Source: Siphonodentalium dalli
Taxonomy: Eukaryota > Mollusca > Scaphopoda > Gadilida > Siphonodentaliidae
Assembly: GCA_032622095.1 (NCBI GenBank)
Contig: CP136063.1
Location: 207,687,934 to 207,751,933, forward strand
Direction of reading: 5' to 3'
Length of the DNA stretch: 64,000 nucleotides
Shown here: piece by piece, positions 46,861-62,679 of the stretch
Position numbering within the stretch: position 1 is the first letter of the stretch
How the letters are laid out: each line of letters begins with the position of its first letter
The notes under the pieces: model-generated
The model's input: only the letters and a program-made list of their open reading frames with translations
The model's database searches: none
Told to the model about the DNA's origin: nothing
Program-made: the position numbers and the translations under genes

Positions 46861-47820
46861 ACAGGACGAGGAAAGACCATGTGAATTTATATACAGGACG
46901 AGGCAAGACCATGTGAATTTATATACAGGACGAGGCAAGACCATGTGAATTTATATATAGGACGAGGCAAGACCATGTGAATTTATATACAGGACGAGGC
47001 AAGACCATGTGAATTTATATATAGGACGAGGCAAGACCGTGTGAATTTATATATAGGACGAGGCAAGACCATGTGAATTTATATACAGGACGAGGCAAGA
47101 CCATGTGAATTTATATATAGGACGAGGAAAGACCATGTGAATTTATATACAGGACGAGGCAAGACCATGTGAATTTATATATAGGACGAGGCAAGACCGT
47201 GTGAATTTATATATAGGACGAGGCAAGACCATGTGAATTTATATACAGGACGAGGCAAGACCATGTGAATTTATATATAGGACGAGGCAAGACCATGTGA
47301 ATTTATATACAGGACGAGGCAAGACCATGTGAATTTATATACAGGACGAGGAAAGACCATGTGAATTTATATACAGGACGAGGCAAGACCATGTGAATTT
47401 ATATACAGGACGAGGCAAGACCATGTGAATTTATATATAGGACGAGGCAAGACCATGTGAATTTATATACAGGACGAGGCAAGACCATGTGAATTTATAT
47501 ATAGGACGAGGCAAGACCGTGTGAATTTATATATAGGACGAGGCAAGACCATGTGAATTTATATACAGGACGAGGCAAGACCATGTGAATTTATATATAG
47601 GACGAGGAAAGACCATGTGAATTTATATACAGGACGAGGCAAGACCATGTGAATTTATATATAGGACGAGGCAAGACCGTGTGAATTTATATATAGGACG
47701 AGGCAAGACCATGTGAATTTATATACAGGACGAGGCAAGACCATGTGAATTTATATATAGGACGAGGCAAGACCATGTGAATTTATATACAGGACGAGGC
47801 AAGACCATGTGAATTTATAT
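46861..47820 (+). repeat. Exact 480-bp (15-unit) tandem duplication in the satellite
   Basis: Compared row by row, 46861-47340 and 47341-47820 are identical, including the positions of CCGTG, GGAAAG and ATATAGG variants. Identity stops at 47821. Confidence 0.93.
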
Positions 47821-50220
47821 ATAGGACGAGGCAAGACCATGTGAATTTATATACAGGACGAGGAAAGACCATGTGAATTTATATATAGGACGAGGAAAGA
47901 CCATGTGAATTTATATATAGGACGAGGAAAGACCATGTGAATTTATATATAGGACGAGGCAAGACCGTGTGAATTTATATACAGGACGAGGAAAGACCAT
48001 GTGAATTTATATACAGGACGAGGCAAGACCATGTGAATTTATATATAGGACGAGGCAAGACCATGTGAATTTATATACAGGACGAGGCAAGACCATGTGA
48101 ATTTATATATAGGACGAGGAAAGACCATGTGAATTTATATACAGGACGAGGCAAGACCATGTGAATTTATATATAGGACGAGGCAAGACCGTGTGAATTT
48201 ATATATAGGACGAGGCAAGACCATGTGAATTTATATACAGGACGAGGCAAGACCATGTGAATTTATATATAGGACGAGGAAAGACCGTGTGAATTTATAT
48301 ATAGGACGAGGCAAGACCATGTGAATTTATATACAGGACGAGGCAAGACCATGTGGATTTATATACAGGACGAGGAAAGACCGTGTGGATTTATATATAG
48401 GACGAGGCAAGACCATGTGAATTTATATACAGGACGAGGCAAGACCATGTGAATTTATATATAGGACGAGGCAAGACCATGTGAATTTATATACAGGACG
48501 AGGCAAGACCATGTGAATTTATATATAGGACGAGGCAAGACCATGTGAATTTATATACAGGACGAGGCAAGACCATGTGAATTTATATATAGGACGAGGC
48601 AAGACCTTGTGAATTTATAATCAGGACGAGGACAGACCATGTGAATTTATATATAGGACGAGGCAAGACCGTGTGAATTTATATATAGGACGAGGCAAGA
48701 CCATGTGAATTTATACACAGGACGAGGCAAGACCATGTGAATTTATATACAGGACGAGGCAAGACCATGTGAATTTATATATAGGACGAGGCAAGACCGT
48801 GTGAATTTATATACAGGACGAGGCAAGACCATGTGAATTTATATACAGGACGAGGACAGACCATGTGAATTTATATATAGGACGAGGCAAGACCGTGTGA
48901 ATTTATATATAGGACGAGGCAAGACCATGTGAATTTATATATAGGACGAGGCAAGACCATGTGAATTTATATACAGGACGAGGCAAGACCATGTGGATTT
49001 ATATACAGGACGAGGAAAGACCATGTGAATTTATATACAGGACGAGGCAAGACCGTGTGAATTTATATACAGGACGAGGCAAGACCATGTGAATTTATAT
49101 ACAGGACGAGGCAAGACCGTGTGAATTTATATACAGGACGAGGCAAGACCATGTGAATTTATATACAGGACGAGAAAAGACCATGTGGTTTTATATATAG
49201 GACGAGGCAAGACCATGTGAATTTATATATAGGACGAGGCAAGACCATGTGAATTTATATACAGGACGAGGAAAGACCATGTGAATTTATATACAGGACG
49301 AGGCAAGACCATGTGAATTTATATATAGGACGAGGCAAGACCGTGTGAATTTATATAAAGGACGAGGCAAGACCGTGTGAATTTATATATAGGACGAGGA
49401 AAGACCATGTGGTTTTATATACAGGACGAGGCAAGACCATGTGAATTTATATATAGGACGAGGCAAGACCGTGTGAATTTATATATAGGACGAGGACAGA
49501 CCATGTGAATTTATATACAGGACGAGGCAAGACCATGTGGTTTTATATACAGGACGAGGAAAGACCATGTGAATTTATATACAGGACGAGGCAAGACCAT
49601 GTGAATTTATATATAGGACGAGGCAAGACCGTGTGAATTTATATATAGGACGAGGACAGACCATGTGAATTTATATACAGGACGAGGCAAGACCATGTGA
49701 ATTTATATACAGGACGAGGAAAGACCATGTGAATTTATATACAGGACGAGGCAAGACCATGTGAATTTATATATAGGACGAGGCAAGACCGTGTGAATTT
49801 ATATACAGGACGAGGCAAGACCATGTGAATTTATATACAGGACGAGGCAAGACCATGTGAATTTATATACAGGACGAGGCAAGACCATGTGAATTTATAT
49901 ACAGGACGAGGCAAGACCATGTGAATTTATATACAGGACGAGGCAAGACCATGTGAATTTATATACAGGACGAGGAAAGACCATGTGAATTTATATATAG
50001 GACGAGGCAAGACCATGTGAATTTATATATAGGACGAGAAAAGACCATGTGAATTTATATATAGGACGAGAAAAGACCATGTGAATTTATATATAGGACG
50101 AGAAAAGACCATGTGAATTTATATATAGGACGAGGCAAGACCATGTGGTTTTATATACAGGACGAGGCAAGACCGTGTGAATTTATATACAGGACGAGAA
50201 AAGACCGTGTGAATTTATAT

Positions 50221-51000
50221 ATAGGACGAGGCAAGACCATGTGAATTTATATATAGGACGAGGAAAGACCATGTGGATTTATATACAGGACGAGGCAAGA
50301 CCATGTGAATTTATATATAGGACGAGGCAAGACCATGTGAATTTATATATAGGACGAGGCAAGACCATGTGGATTTATATACAGGACGAGGAAAGACCAT
50401 GTGAATTTATATACAGGACGAGGCAAGACCATGTGAATTTATACATAGGACGAGGAAAGACCGTGTGAATTTATATACAGGACGAGGCAAGACCATGTGA
50501 ATTTATATATAGGACGAGGCAAGACCGTGTGAATTTATATACAGGACGAGGCAAGACCGTGTGAATTTATATACAGGACGAGGCAAGACCGTGTGAATTT
50601 ATATATAGGACGAGGCAAGACCATGTGAATTTATATACAGGACGAGGCAAGACCGTGTGAATTTATATACAGGACGAGGCAAGACCGTGTGAATTTATAT
50701 ACAGGACGAGGCAAGACCGTGTGAATTTATATATAGGACGAGGCAAGACCATGTGAATTTATATATAGGACGAGGAAAGACCATGTGGATTTATATACAG
50801 GACGAGGCAAGACCATGTGAATTTATATATAGGACGAGGCAAGACCATGTGAATTTATATATAGGACGAGGCAAGACCATGTGGATTTATATACAGGACG
50901 AGGAAAGACCATGTGAATTTATATACAGGACGAGGCAAGACCATGTGAATTTATACATAGGACGAGGAAAGACCGTGTGAATTTATATACAGGACGAGGC
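50221..51000 (+). repeat. 512-bp (16-unit) higher-order duplication in the satellite
   Basis: The variant order from 50221 recurs from 50733, including a rare TTATACATAGG unit at 50441 and 50953. The copies part at about 51010 where GTGAATT becomes GTTAATT. Confidence 0.92.
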
Positions 51001-54000
51001 AAGACCATGTTAATTTATATATAGGACGAGGCAAGACCGTGTGAATTTATATATAGGACGAGGCAAGACCGTGTGAATTTATATACAGGACGAGGCAAGA
51101 CCGTGTGAATTTATATACAGGACGAGGCAAGACCGTGTGAATTTATATATAGGACGAGGCAAGACCGTGTGGATTTATATATAGGACGAGGCAAGACCAT
51201 GTTAATTTATATATAGGACGAGAAAAGACCGTGTGAATTTATATATAGGACGAGGCAAGACCGTGTGAATTTATATACAGGACGAGGCAAGACCGTGTGA
51301 ATTTATATATAGGACGAGGCAAGACCGTGTGAATTTATATACAGGACGAGGCAAGACCGTGTGAATTTATATATAGGACGAGGCAAGACCGTGTGGATTT
51401 ATATATAGGACGAGGCAAGACCATGTTAATTTATATATAGGACGAGAAAAGACCGTGTGAATTTATATATAGGACGAGGCAAGACCGTGTGAATTTATAT
51501 ACAGGACGAGGCAAGACCGTGTGAATTTATATACAGGACGAGGCAAGACCGTGTGAATTTATATACAGGACGAGGCAAGACCGTGTGGATTTATATACAG
51601 GACGAGGCAAGACCATGTTAATTTATATATAGGACGAGAAAAGACCGTGTGAATTTATATATAGGACGAGGCAAGACCATGTTAATTTATATATAGGACG
51701 AGGCAAGACCGTGTGAATTTATATATAGGACGAGGACAGACCGTGTTAATTTATATATAGGACGAGGCAAGACCGTGTGAATTTATATATAGGACGAGGA
51801 CAGACCGTGTGAATTTATATATAGGACGAGGCAAGACCATGTGAATTTATATATAGGATGAGGCAAGACCGTGTTAATTTATATATAGGACGAGGCAAGA
51901 CCGTGTGAATTTATATATAGGACGAGGACAGACCGTGTGAATTTATATATAGGACGAGGCAAGACCATGTGAATTTATATATAGGACGAGGCAAGACCAT
52001 GTGAATTTATATATAGGACGAGAAAAGACCGTGTGGATTTATATACAGGACGAGGCAAGACCATGTTAATTTATATATAGGATGAGGCAAGACCATGTGA
52101 ATTTATATATAGGACGAGAAAAGACCGTGTGAATTTATATATAGGACGAGAAAAGACCGTGTGAATTTATATATAGGACGAGGCAAGACCATGTTAATTT
52201 ATATATAGGACGAGGCAAGACCATGTGAATTTATATACAGGACGAGGCAAGACCATGTTAATTTATATATAGGACGAGGCAAGACCATGTGAATTTATAT
52301 ATAGGATGAGGCAAGACCATGTGAATTTATATATAGGACGAGGCAAGACCATGTGAATTTATATATAGGACGAGGAAAGACCATGTGAATTTATATATAG
52401 GACGAGAAAAGACCGTGTGAATTTATATACAGGACGAGGCAAGACCATGTGAATTTATATATAGGATGAGGCAAGACCATGTGAATTTATATACAGGACG
52501 AGGCAAGACCATGTGAATTTATATATAGGATGAGGCAAGACCGTGTGAATTTATATATAGGACGAGGCAAGACCATGTGAATTTATATATAGGACGAGGC
52601 AAGACCATGTTAATTTATATATAGGACGAGGCAAGACCATGTGAATTTATATATAGGACGAGGCAAGACCATGTGAATTTATATACAGGACGAGGCAAGA
52701 CCGTGTGAATTTATATACAGGACGAGGCAAGACCGTGTGAATTTATATACAGGACGAGGCAAGACCGTGTGAATTTATATATAGGACGAGGCAAGACCAT
52801 GTTAATTTATATATAGGACGAGGCAAGACCATGTGAATTTATATACAGGACGAGGAAAGACCATGTGAATTTATATATAGGACGAGGCAAGACCATGTTA
52901 ATTTATATATAGGACGAGGCAAGACCGTGTGAATTTATATATAGGACGAGGCAAGACCATGTTAATTTATATATAGGACGAGGCAAGACCATGTTAATTT
53001 ATATATAGGACGAGGCAAGACCGTGTGAATTTATATATAGGACGAGGCAAGACCATGTTAATTTATATATAGGACGAGGCAAGACCATGTTAATTTATAT
53101 ATAGGACGAGGCAAGACCGTGTTAATTTATATATAGGACGAGGCAAGACCATGTGAATTTATATATAGGACGAGAAAAGACCGTGTGAATTTATATATAG
53201 GACGAGGCAAGACCATGTGAATTTATATACAGGACGAGGCAAGACCAAGTGAATTTATATACAGGACGAGGCAAGACCATGTGAATTTATATATAGGACG
53301 AGGCAAGACCATGTGAATTTATATATAGGACGAGGCAAGACCATGTGAATTTATATATAGGACGAGGCAAGACCATGTGAATTTATATATAGGACGAGGA
53401 AAGACCATGTTAATTTATATATAGGACGAGGCAAGACCGTGTGAATTTATATACAGGACGAGGAAAGACCGTGTGAATTTATATATAGGACGAGGCAAGA
53501 CCGTGTTAATTTATATATAGGACGAGGAAAGACCATGTGAATTTATATATAGGACGAGGCAAGACCATGTGAATTTATATATAGGACGAGGAAAGACCAT
53601 GTGAATTTATATATAGGACGAGGCAAGACCACGTGAATTTATATATAGGACGAGGCAAGACCATGTGAATTTATATATAGGACGAGGAAAGACCATGTGA
53701 ATTTATATATAGGACGAGGCAAGACCATGTGAATTTATATATAGGACGAGGCAAGACCATGTGAATTTATATATAGGACGAGGCAAGACCACGTGAATTT
53801 ATATATAGGACGAGGAAAGACCATGTGAATTTATATATAGGACGAGAAAAGACCGTGTGAATTTATATATAGGACGAGGCAAGACCATGTGAATTTATAT
53901 ATAGGACGAGGCAAGACCACGTGAATTTATATATAGGACGAGGCAAGACCATGTGAATTTATATATAGGACGAGGAAAGACCATGTGAATTTATATATAG

Positions 54001-55980
54001 GACGAGAAAAGACCGTGTGAATTTATATATAGGACGAGGCAAGACCATGTGAATTTATATATAGGACGAGGCAAGACCATGTGAATTTATATATAGGACG
54101 AGGCAAGACCACGTGAATTTATATATAGGACGAGGCAAGACCATGTGAATTTATATATAGGACGAGGAAAGACCATGTGAATTTATATATAGGACGAGAA
54201 AAGACCGTGTGAATTTATATATAGGACGAGGCAAGACCATGTGAATTTATATATAGGACGAGGCAAGACCATGTGAATTTATATATAGGACGAGGCAAGA
54301 CCACGTGAATTTATATATAGGACGAGGAAAGACCATGTGAATTTATATATAGGACGAGAAAAGACCGTGTGAATTTATATACAGGACGAGAAAAGACCGT
54401 GTGAATTTATATATAGGACGAGAAAAGACCACGTGAATTTATATACAGGACGAGTAAAGACCGTGTGAATTTATATATAGGACGAGGCAAGACCATGTGA
54501 ATTTATATACAGGACGAGGAAAGACCATGTGAATTTATATATAGGACGAGGCAAGACCATGTGAATTTATATATAGGACGAGGAAAGACCGTGTGAATTT
54601 ATATACAGGACGAGGAAAGACCGTGTGAATTTATATACAGGACGAGGAAAGACCATGTGAATTTATATATAGGACGAGAAAAGACCGTGTGAATTTATAT
54701 ATAGGACGAGAAAAGACCATGTTAATTTATATACAGGACGAGGCAAGACCATGTGAATTTATATATAGGACGAGGAAAGACCATGTGAATTTATATATAG
54801 GACGAGGCAAGACCATGTGAATTTATATATAGGACGAGGCAAGACCATGTGAATTTATATATAGGACGAGAAAAGACCGTGTGAATTTATATACAGGACG
54901 AGAAAAGACCATGTGAATTTATATATAGGACGAGGCAAGACCACGTGAATTTATATACAGGACGAGTAAAGACCGTGTGAATTTATATATAGGACGAGAA
55001 AAGACCGTGTGAATTTATATATAGGACGAGAAAAGACCATGTTAATTTATATACAGGACGAGGCAAGACCATGTGAATTTATATATAGGACGAGGAAAGA
55101 CCATGTGAATTTATATATAGGACGAGGCAAGACCATGTGAATTTATATATAGGACGAGGCAAGACCATGTGAATTTATATATAGGACGGGGCAAGACCAC
55201 GTGAATTTATATATAGGACGAGGAAAGACCATGTGAATTTATATATAGGACGAGAAAAGACCGTGTGAATTTATATATAGGACGAGGAAAGACCATGTTA
55301 ATTTATATATAGGACGAGGCAAGACCATGTGAATTTATATATAGGACGAGAAAAGACCATGTGAATTTATATATAGGACGAGGCAAGACCGTGTGAATTT
55401 ATATATAGGACGAGGCAAGACCGTGTGAATTTATATATAGGACGAGGCAAGACCATGTTAATTTATATATAGGACGAGGCAAGACCATGTTAATTTATAT
55501 AAAGGACGAGAAAAGACCGTGTGAATTTATATATAGGACGAGAAAAGACCGTGTGAATTTATATATAGGACGAGAAAAGACCATGTGAATTTATATACAG
55601 GACGAGGCAAGACCGTGTGAATTTATATATAGGACGAGGCAAGACCGTGTGAATTTATATATAGGACGAGGCAAGACCATGTTAATTTATATATAGGACG
55701 AGGCAAGACCATGTTAATTTATATATAGGACGAGGCAAGACCGTGTGAATTTATATATAGGACGAGGCAAGACCATGTGAATTTATATATAGGACGAGGC
55801 AAGACCATGTTAATTTATATATAGGACGAGGCAAGACCATGTTAATTTATATATAGGACGAGGCAAGACCGTGTGAATTTATATATAGGACGAGGCAAGA
55901 CCATGTGAATTTATATATAGGACGAGGCAAGACCATGTTAATTTATATATAGGACGAGGCAAGACCATGTTAATTTATAT

Positions 55981-56640
55981 ATAGGACGAGGCAAGACCGT
56001 GTGAATTTATATATAGGACGAGGCAAGACCGTGTGAATTTATATACAGGACGAGGCAAGACCGTGTGAATTTATATATAGGACGAGGCAAGACCGTGTGA
56101 ATTTATATATAGGACGAGGCAAGACCGTGTGAATTTATATATAGGACGAGGCAAGACCGTGTGAATTTATATACAGGACGAGGCAAGACCGTGTGAATTT
56201 ATATATAGGACGAGGCAAGACCGTGTGAATTTATATATAGGACGAGGCAAGACCATGTTAATTTATATATAGGACGAGGCAAGACCATGTTAATTTATAT
56301 ATAGGACGAGGCAAGACCGTGTGAATTTATATATAGGACGAGGCAAGACCGTGTGAATTTATATACAGGACGAGGCAAGACCGTGTGAATTTATATATAG
56401 GACGAGGCAAGACCGTGTGAATTTATATATAGGACGAGGCAAGACCGTGTGAATTTATATATAGGACGAGGCAAGACCGTGTGAATTTATATACAGGACG
56501 AGGCAAGACCGTGTGAATTTATATATAGGACGAGGCAAGACCGTGTGAATTTATATATAGGACGAGGCAAGACCATGTTAATTTATATATAGGACGAGGC
56601 AAGACCATGTTAATTTATATATAGGACGAGGCAAGACCGT
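55981..56640 (+). repeat. 320-bp (10-unit) higher-order duplication in the satellite
   Basis: 55981-56300 matches 56301-56620 unit by unit, with paired GTTAATT units in the same places. Related, less exact 10-unit patterns continue to about 58500. Confidence 0.88.
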
Positions 56641-59104
56641 GTGAATTTATATATAGGACGAGGCAAGACCATGTGAATTTATATATAGGACGAGGCAAGA
56701 CCATGTTAATTTATATATAGGACGAGGCAAGACCATGTTAATTTATATATAGGACGAGGCAAGACCATGTTAATTTATATATAGGACGAGGCAAGACCGT
56801 GTGAATTTATATATAGGACGAGGCAAGACCGTGTGAATTTATATACAGGACGAGGCAAGACCGTGTGAATTTATATACAGGACGAGGCAAGACCGTGTGA
56901 ATTTATATATAGGACGAGGCAAGACCGTGTGAATTTATATATAGGACGAGGCAAGACCATGTTAATTTATATATAGGACGAGGCAAGACCATGTTAATTT
57001 ATATATAGGACGAGGCAAGACCGTGTGAATTTATATATAGGACGAGGCAAGACCATGTGAATTTATATATAGGACGAGGCAAGACCATGTTAATTTATAT
57101 ATAGGACGAGGCAAGACCATGTTAATTTATATATAGGACGAGGCAAGACCGTGTGAATTTATATATAGGACGAGGCAAGACCATGTGAATTTATATATAG
57201 GACGAGGCAAGACCATGTTAATTTATATATAGGACGAGGCAAGACCATGTTAATTTATATATAGGACGAGGCAAGACCGTGTGAATTTATATATAGGACG
57301 AGGCAAGACCATGTGAATTTATATATAGGACGAGGCAAGACCGTGTGAATTTATATATAGGACGAGGCAAGACCATGTGAATTTATATATAGGACGAGGC
57401 AAGACCATGTTAATTTATATATAGGACGAGGCAAGACCATGTTAATTTATATATAGGACGAGGCAAGACCGTGTGAATTTATATATAGGACGAGGCAAGA
57501 CCGTGTGAATTTATATACAGGACGAGGCAAGACCGTGTGAATTTATATACAGGACGAGGCAAGACCGTGTGAATTTATATATAGGACGAGGCAAGACCGT
57601 GTGAATTTATATATAGGACGAGGCAAGACCATGTTAATTTATATATAGGACGAGGCAAGACCATGTTAATTTATATATAGGACGAGGCAAGACCGTGTGA
57701 ATTTATATATAGGACGAGGCAAGACCATGTGAATTTATATATAGGACGAGGCAAGACCATGTTAATTTATATATAGGACGAGGCAAGACCATGTTAATTT
57801 ATATATAGGACGAGGCAAGACCATGTTAATTTATATATAGGACGAGGCAAGACCGTGTGAATTTATATATAGGACGAGGCAAGACCGTGTGAATTTATAT
57901 ACAGGACGAGGCAAGACCGTGTGAATTTATATACAGGACGAGGCAAGACCGTGTGAATTTATATATAGGACGAGGCAAGACCGTGTGAATTTATATATAG
58001 GACGAGGCAAGACCATGTTAATTTATATATAGGACGAGGCAAGACCATGTTAATTTATATATAGGACGAGGCAAGACCGTGTGAATTTATATATAGGACG
58101 AGGCAAGACCATGTGAATTTATATATAGGACGAGGCAAGACCATGTTAATTTATATATAGGACGAGGCAAGACCATGTTAATTTATATATAGGACGAGGC
58201 AAGACCGTGTGAATTTATATATAGGACGAGGCAAGACCATGTGAATTTATATATAGGACGAGGCAAGACCATGTTAATTTATATATAGGACGAGGCAAGA
58301 CCATGTTAATTTATATATAGGACGAGGCAAGACCGTGTGAATTTATATATAGGACGAGGCAAGACCGTGTGAATTTATATACAGGACGAGGCAAGACCGT
58401 GTGAATTTATATATAGGACGAGGCAAGACCGTGTGAATTTATATATAGGACGAGGCAAGACCGTGTGAATTTATATACAGGACGAGGCAAGACCGTGTGA
58501 ATTTATATACAGGACGAGGCAAGACCATGTGAATTTATATATAGGACGAGGAAAGACCGTGTGAATTTATATATAGGACGAGGCAAGACCATGTGAATTT
58601 ATATATAGGACGAGAAAAGACCATGTGAATTTATATACAGGACGAGGCAAGACCGTGTGAATTTATATATAGGACGAGAAAAGACCGTGTGAATTTATAT
58701 ACAGGACGAGGAAAGACCATGTGAATTTATATATAGGACGAGGCAAGACCATGTTAATTTATATATAGGACGAGGCAAGACCGTGTGAATTTATATACAG
58801 GACGAGGAAAGACCATGTGAATTTATATATAGGACGAGGCAAGACCATGTTAATTTATATATAGGACGAGGAAAGACCATGTGAATTTATATATAGGACG
58901 AGGCAAGACCGTGTGAATTTATATACAGGACGAGGCAAGACCGTGTGAATTTATATATAGGACGAGGCAAGACCGTGTGAATTTATATATAGGACGAGGA
59001 AAGACCGTGTGAATTTATATATAGGACGAGGCAAGACCGTGTGAATTTATATATAGGACGAGGCAAGACCATGTGAATTTATATACAGGACGAGGCAAGA
59101 CCGT

Positions 59105-59395
59105 GTGAATTTATATATAGGACGAGAAAAGACCGTGTGAATTTATATATAGGACGAGAAAAGACCGTGTGAATTTATATATAGGACGAGAAAAGACCGT
59201 GTGAATTTATATATAGGACGAGAAAAGACCGTGTGAATTTATATAAAGGACGAGAAAAGACCGTGTGAATTTATATATAGGACGAGAAAAGACCGTGTGA
59301 ATTTATATATAGGACGAGAAAAGACCGTGTGAATTTATATATAGGACGAGAAAAGACCGTGTGAATTTATATATAGGACGAGAAAAGACCATGTG
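59105..59395 (+). repeat. Homogeneous run of GAGAAAAG-CCGTG units
   Basis: About nine consecutive units share GACGAGAAAAGACCGTGTGA. This variant is rare elsewhere, so the run is a local single-unit amplification. Confidence 0.9.
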
Positions 59396-59680
59396 AATTT
59401 ATATACAGGACGAGGCAAGACAATGTGAATTTATATATAGGACGAGACAAGACTATGTGAATTTATATATAGGACGAGGCAAGACTATGTGAATTTATAT
59501 ATAGGACGAGGCAAGACTATGTGAATTTATATATAGGACGAGGCAAGACTATGTGAATTTATATATAGGACGAGGCAAGACCGTGTGAATTTATATATAG
59601 GACGAGGCAAGACTATGTGAATTTATATATAGGACGAGACAAGACCTTGTGAATTTATATATAGGACGAGACAAGACCTT

Positions 59681-61320
59681 GTGAATTTATATATAGGACG
59701 AGGCAAGACCATGTGAATTTATATATAGGACGAGGCAAGACTATGTGAATTTATATATAGGACGAGACAAGACCTTGTGAATTTATATATAGGACGAGGC
59801 AAGACCATGTGAATTTATATACAGGACGAGGCAAGACCATGTTAATTTATATACAGGACGAGGCAAGACCATGTGAATTTATATATAGGACGAGGCAAGA
59901 CCGTGTGAATTTATATATAGGACGAGGCAAGACCATGTTAATTTATATACAGGACGAGGCAAGACCGTGTGAATTTATATATAGGACGAGGCAAGACCAT
60001 GTGAATTTATATATAGGACGAGGCAAGACCGTGTGAATTTATATACAGGACGAGGCAAGACCATGTTAATTTATATACAGGACGAGGCAAGACCGTGTGA
60101 ATTTATATATAGGACGAGGCAAGACCGTGTGAATTTATATATAGGACGAGGCAAGACCGTGTGAATTTATATATAGGACGAGGCAAGACCGTGTGAATTT
60201 ATATATAGGACGAGGCAAGACCGTGTGAATTTATATACAGGACGAGGCAAGACCATGTTAATTTATATACAGGACGAGGCAAGACCGTGTGAATTTATAT
60301 ACAGGACGAGGCAAGACCATGTTAATTTATATACAGGACGAGGCAAGACCGTGTGAATTTATATATAGGACGAGGCAAGACCATGTGAATTTATATATAG
60401 GACGAGGCAAGACCATGTTAATTTATATATAGGACGAGGCAAGACCATGTTAATTTATATATAGGACGAGACAAGACCACGTGAATTTATATATAGGACG
60501 AGGCAAGACCATGTGAATTTATATATAGGACGAGGCAAGACTATGTGAATTTATATATAGGACGAGACAAGACCTTGTGAATTTATATATAGGACGAGGC
60601 AAGACCATGTGAATTTATATACAGGACGAGGCAAGACCATGTTAATTTATATACAGGACGAGGCAAGACCATGTGAATTTATATATAGGACGAGGCAAGA
60701 CCGTGTGAATTTATATATAGGACGAGGCAAGACCATGTTAATTTATATACAGGACGAGGCAAGACCGTGTGAATTTATATATAGGACGAGGCAAGACCAT
60801 GTGAATTTATATATAGGACGAGGCAAGACCGTGTGAATTTATATACAGGACGAGGCAAGACCATGTTAATTTATATACAGGACGAGGCAAGACCGTGTGA
60901 ATTTATATATAGGACGAGGCAAGACCGTGTGAATTTATATATAGGACGAGGCAAGACCGTGTGAATTTATATATAGGACGAGGCAAGACCGTGTGAATTT
61001 ATATATAGGACGAGGCAAGACCGTGTGAATTTATATATAGGACGAGGCAAGACCGTGTGAATTTATATACAGGACGAGGCAAGACCATGTTAATTTATAT
61101 ACAGGACGAGGCAAGACCGTGTGAATTTATATACAGGACGAGGCAAGACCATGTTAATTTATATACAGGACGAGGCAAGACCGTGTGAATTTATATATAG
61201 GACGAGGCAAGACCATGTGAATTTATATATAGGACGAGGCAAGACCATGTTAATTTATATATAGGACGAGGCAAGACCATGTTAATTTATATACAGGACG
61301 AGGCAAGACCATGTTAATTT
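59681..61320 (+). repeat. 800-bp (25-unit) duplication; second copy has one extra unit
   Basis: 59681-60236 matches 60481-61036 exactly at an 800-bp offset. After an additional unit at about 61020-61050 the match resumes at an 832-bp offset to about 61290. Confidence 0.92.
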
Positions 61321-62679
61321 ATATATAGGACGAGGCAAGACCATGTGAATTTATATATAGGACGAGGCAAGACCATGTGAATTTATATACAGGACGAGGC
61401 AAGACCGTGTGAATTTATATATAGGACGAGGCAAGACCATGTGAATTTATATACAGGACGAGGCAAGACCGTGTGAATTTATATATAGGACGAGGCAAGA
61501 CCATGTGAATTTATATACAGGACGAGGCAAGACCGTGTGAATTTATATACAGGACGAGGCAAGACCATGTTAATTTATATATAGGACGAGGCAAGACCAT
61601 GTGAATTTATATACAGGACGAGGCAAGACCGTGTGAATTTATATACAGGACGAGGCAAGACCATGTTAATTTATATATAGGACGAGGCAAGACCATGTGA
61701 ATTTATATACAGGACGAGGCAAGACCATGTGAATTTATATATAGGACGAGGCAAGACCATGTTAATTTATATATAGGACGAGGCAAGACCATGTGAATTT
61801 ATATACAGGACGAGGCAAGACCGTGTGAATTTATATATAGGACGAGGCAAGACCGTGTGAATTTATATACAGGACGAGAAAAGACCGTGTGAATTTATAT
61901 ATAGGACGAGGCAAGACCATGTTAATTTATATACAGGACGAGAAAAGACCATGTGAATTTATATATAGGACGAGGCAAGACCATGTTAATTTATATATAG
62001 GACGAGGCAAGACCATGTTAATTTATATATAGGACGAGGCAAGACCATGTGAATTTATATACAGGACGAGGCAAGACCATGTTAATTTATATATAGGACG
62101 AGGCAAGACCATGTGAATTTATATATAGGACGAGAAAAGACCATGTGAATTTATATATAGGACGAGGCAAGACTATGTGAATTTATATATAGGACGAGGC
62201 AAGACCATGTTAATTTATATATAGGACGAGGCAAGACCATGTGAATTTATATACAGGACGAGGCAAGACCATGTTAATTTATATATAGGACGAGGCAAGA
62301 CCGTGTGAATTTATATATAGGACGAGAAAAGACCATGTGAATTTATATATAGGACGAGAAAAGACCATGTTAATTTATATATAGGACGAGGCAAGACCAT
62401 GTGAATTTATATATAGGACGAGAAAAGACCATGTTAATTTATATACAGGACGAGGCAAGACCATGTGAATTTATATATAGGACGAGGAAAGACCGTGTGA
62501 ATTTATATATAGGACGAGGCAAGACCATGTGAATTTATATATAGGACGAGAAAAGACCATGTTAATTTATATATAGGACGAGAAAAGACCATGTGAATTT
62601 ATATATAGGACGAGGCAAGACCATGTGAATTTATATATAGGACGAGGCAAGACCGTGTGAATTTATATATAGGACGAGG

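Noticed and set aside
41408-60836. Series of 64-139 codon plus-strand frames with a 32-residue period
   Set aside because: They are direct translations of the 32-bp satellite. Stops vary with single-base unit variants, and identical frames at 50241/50753 and 59809/60609 reflect array duplications.
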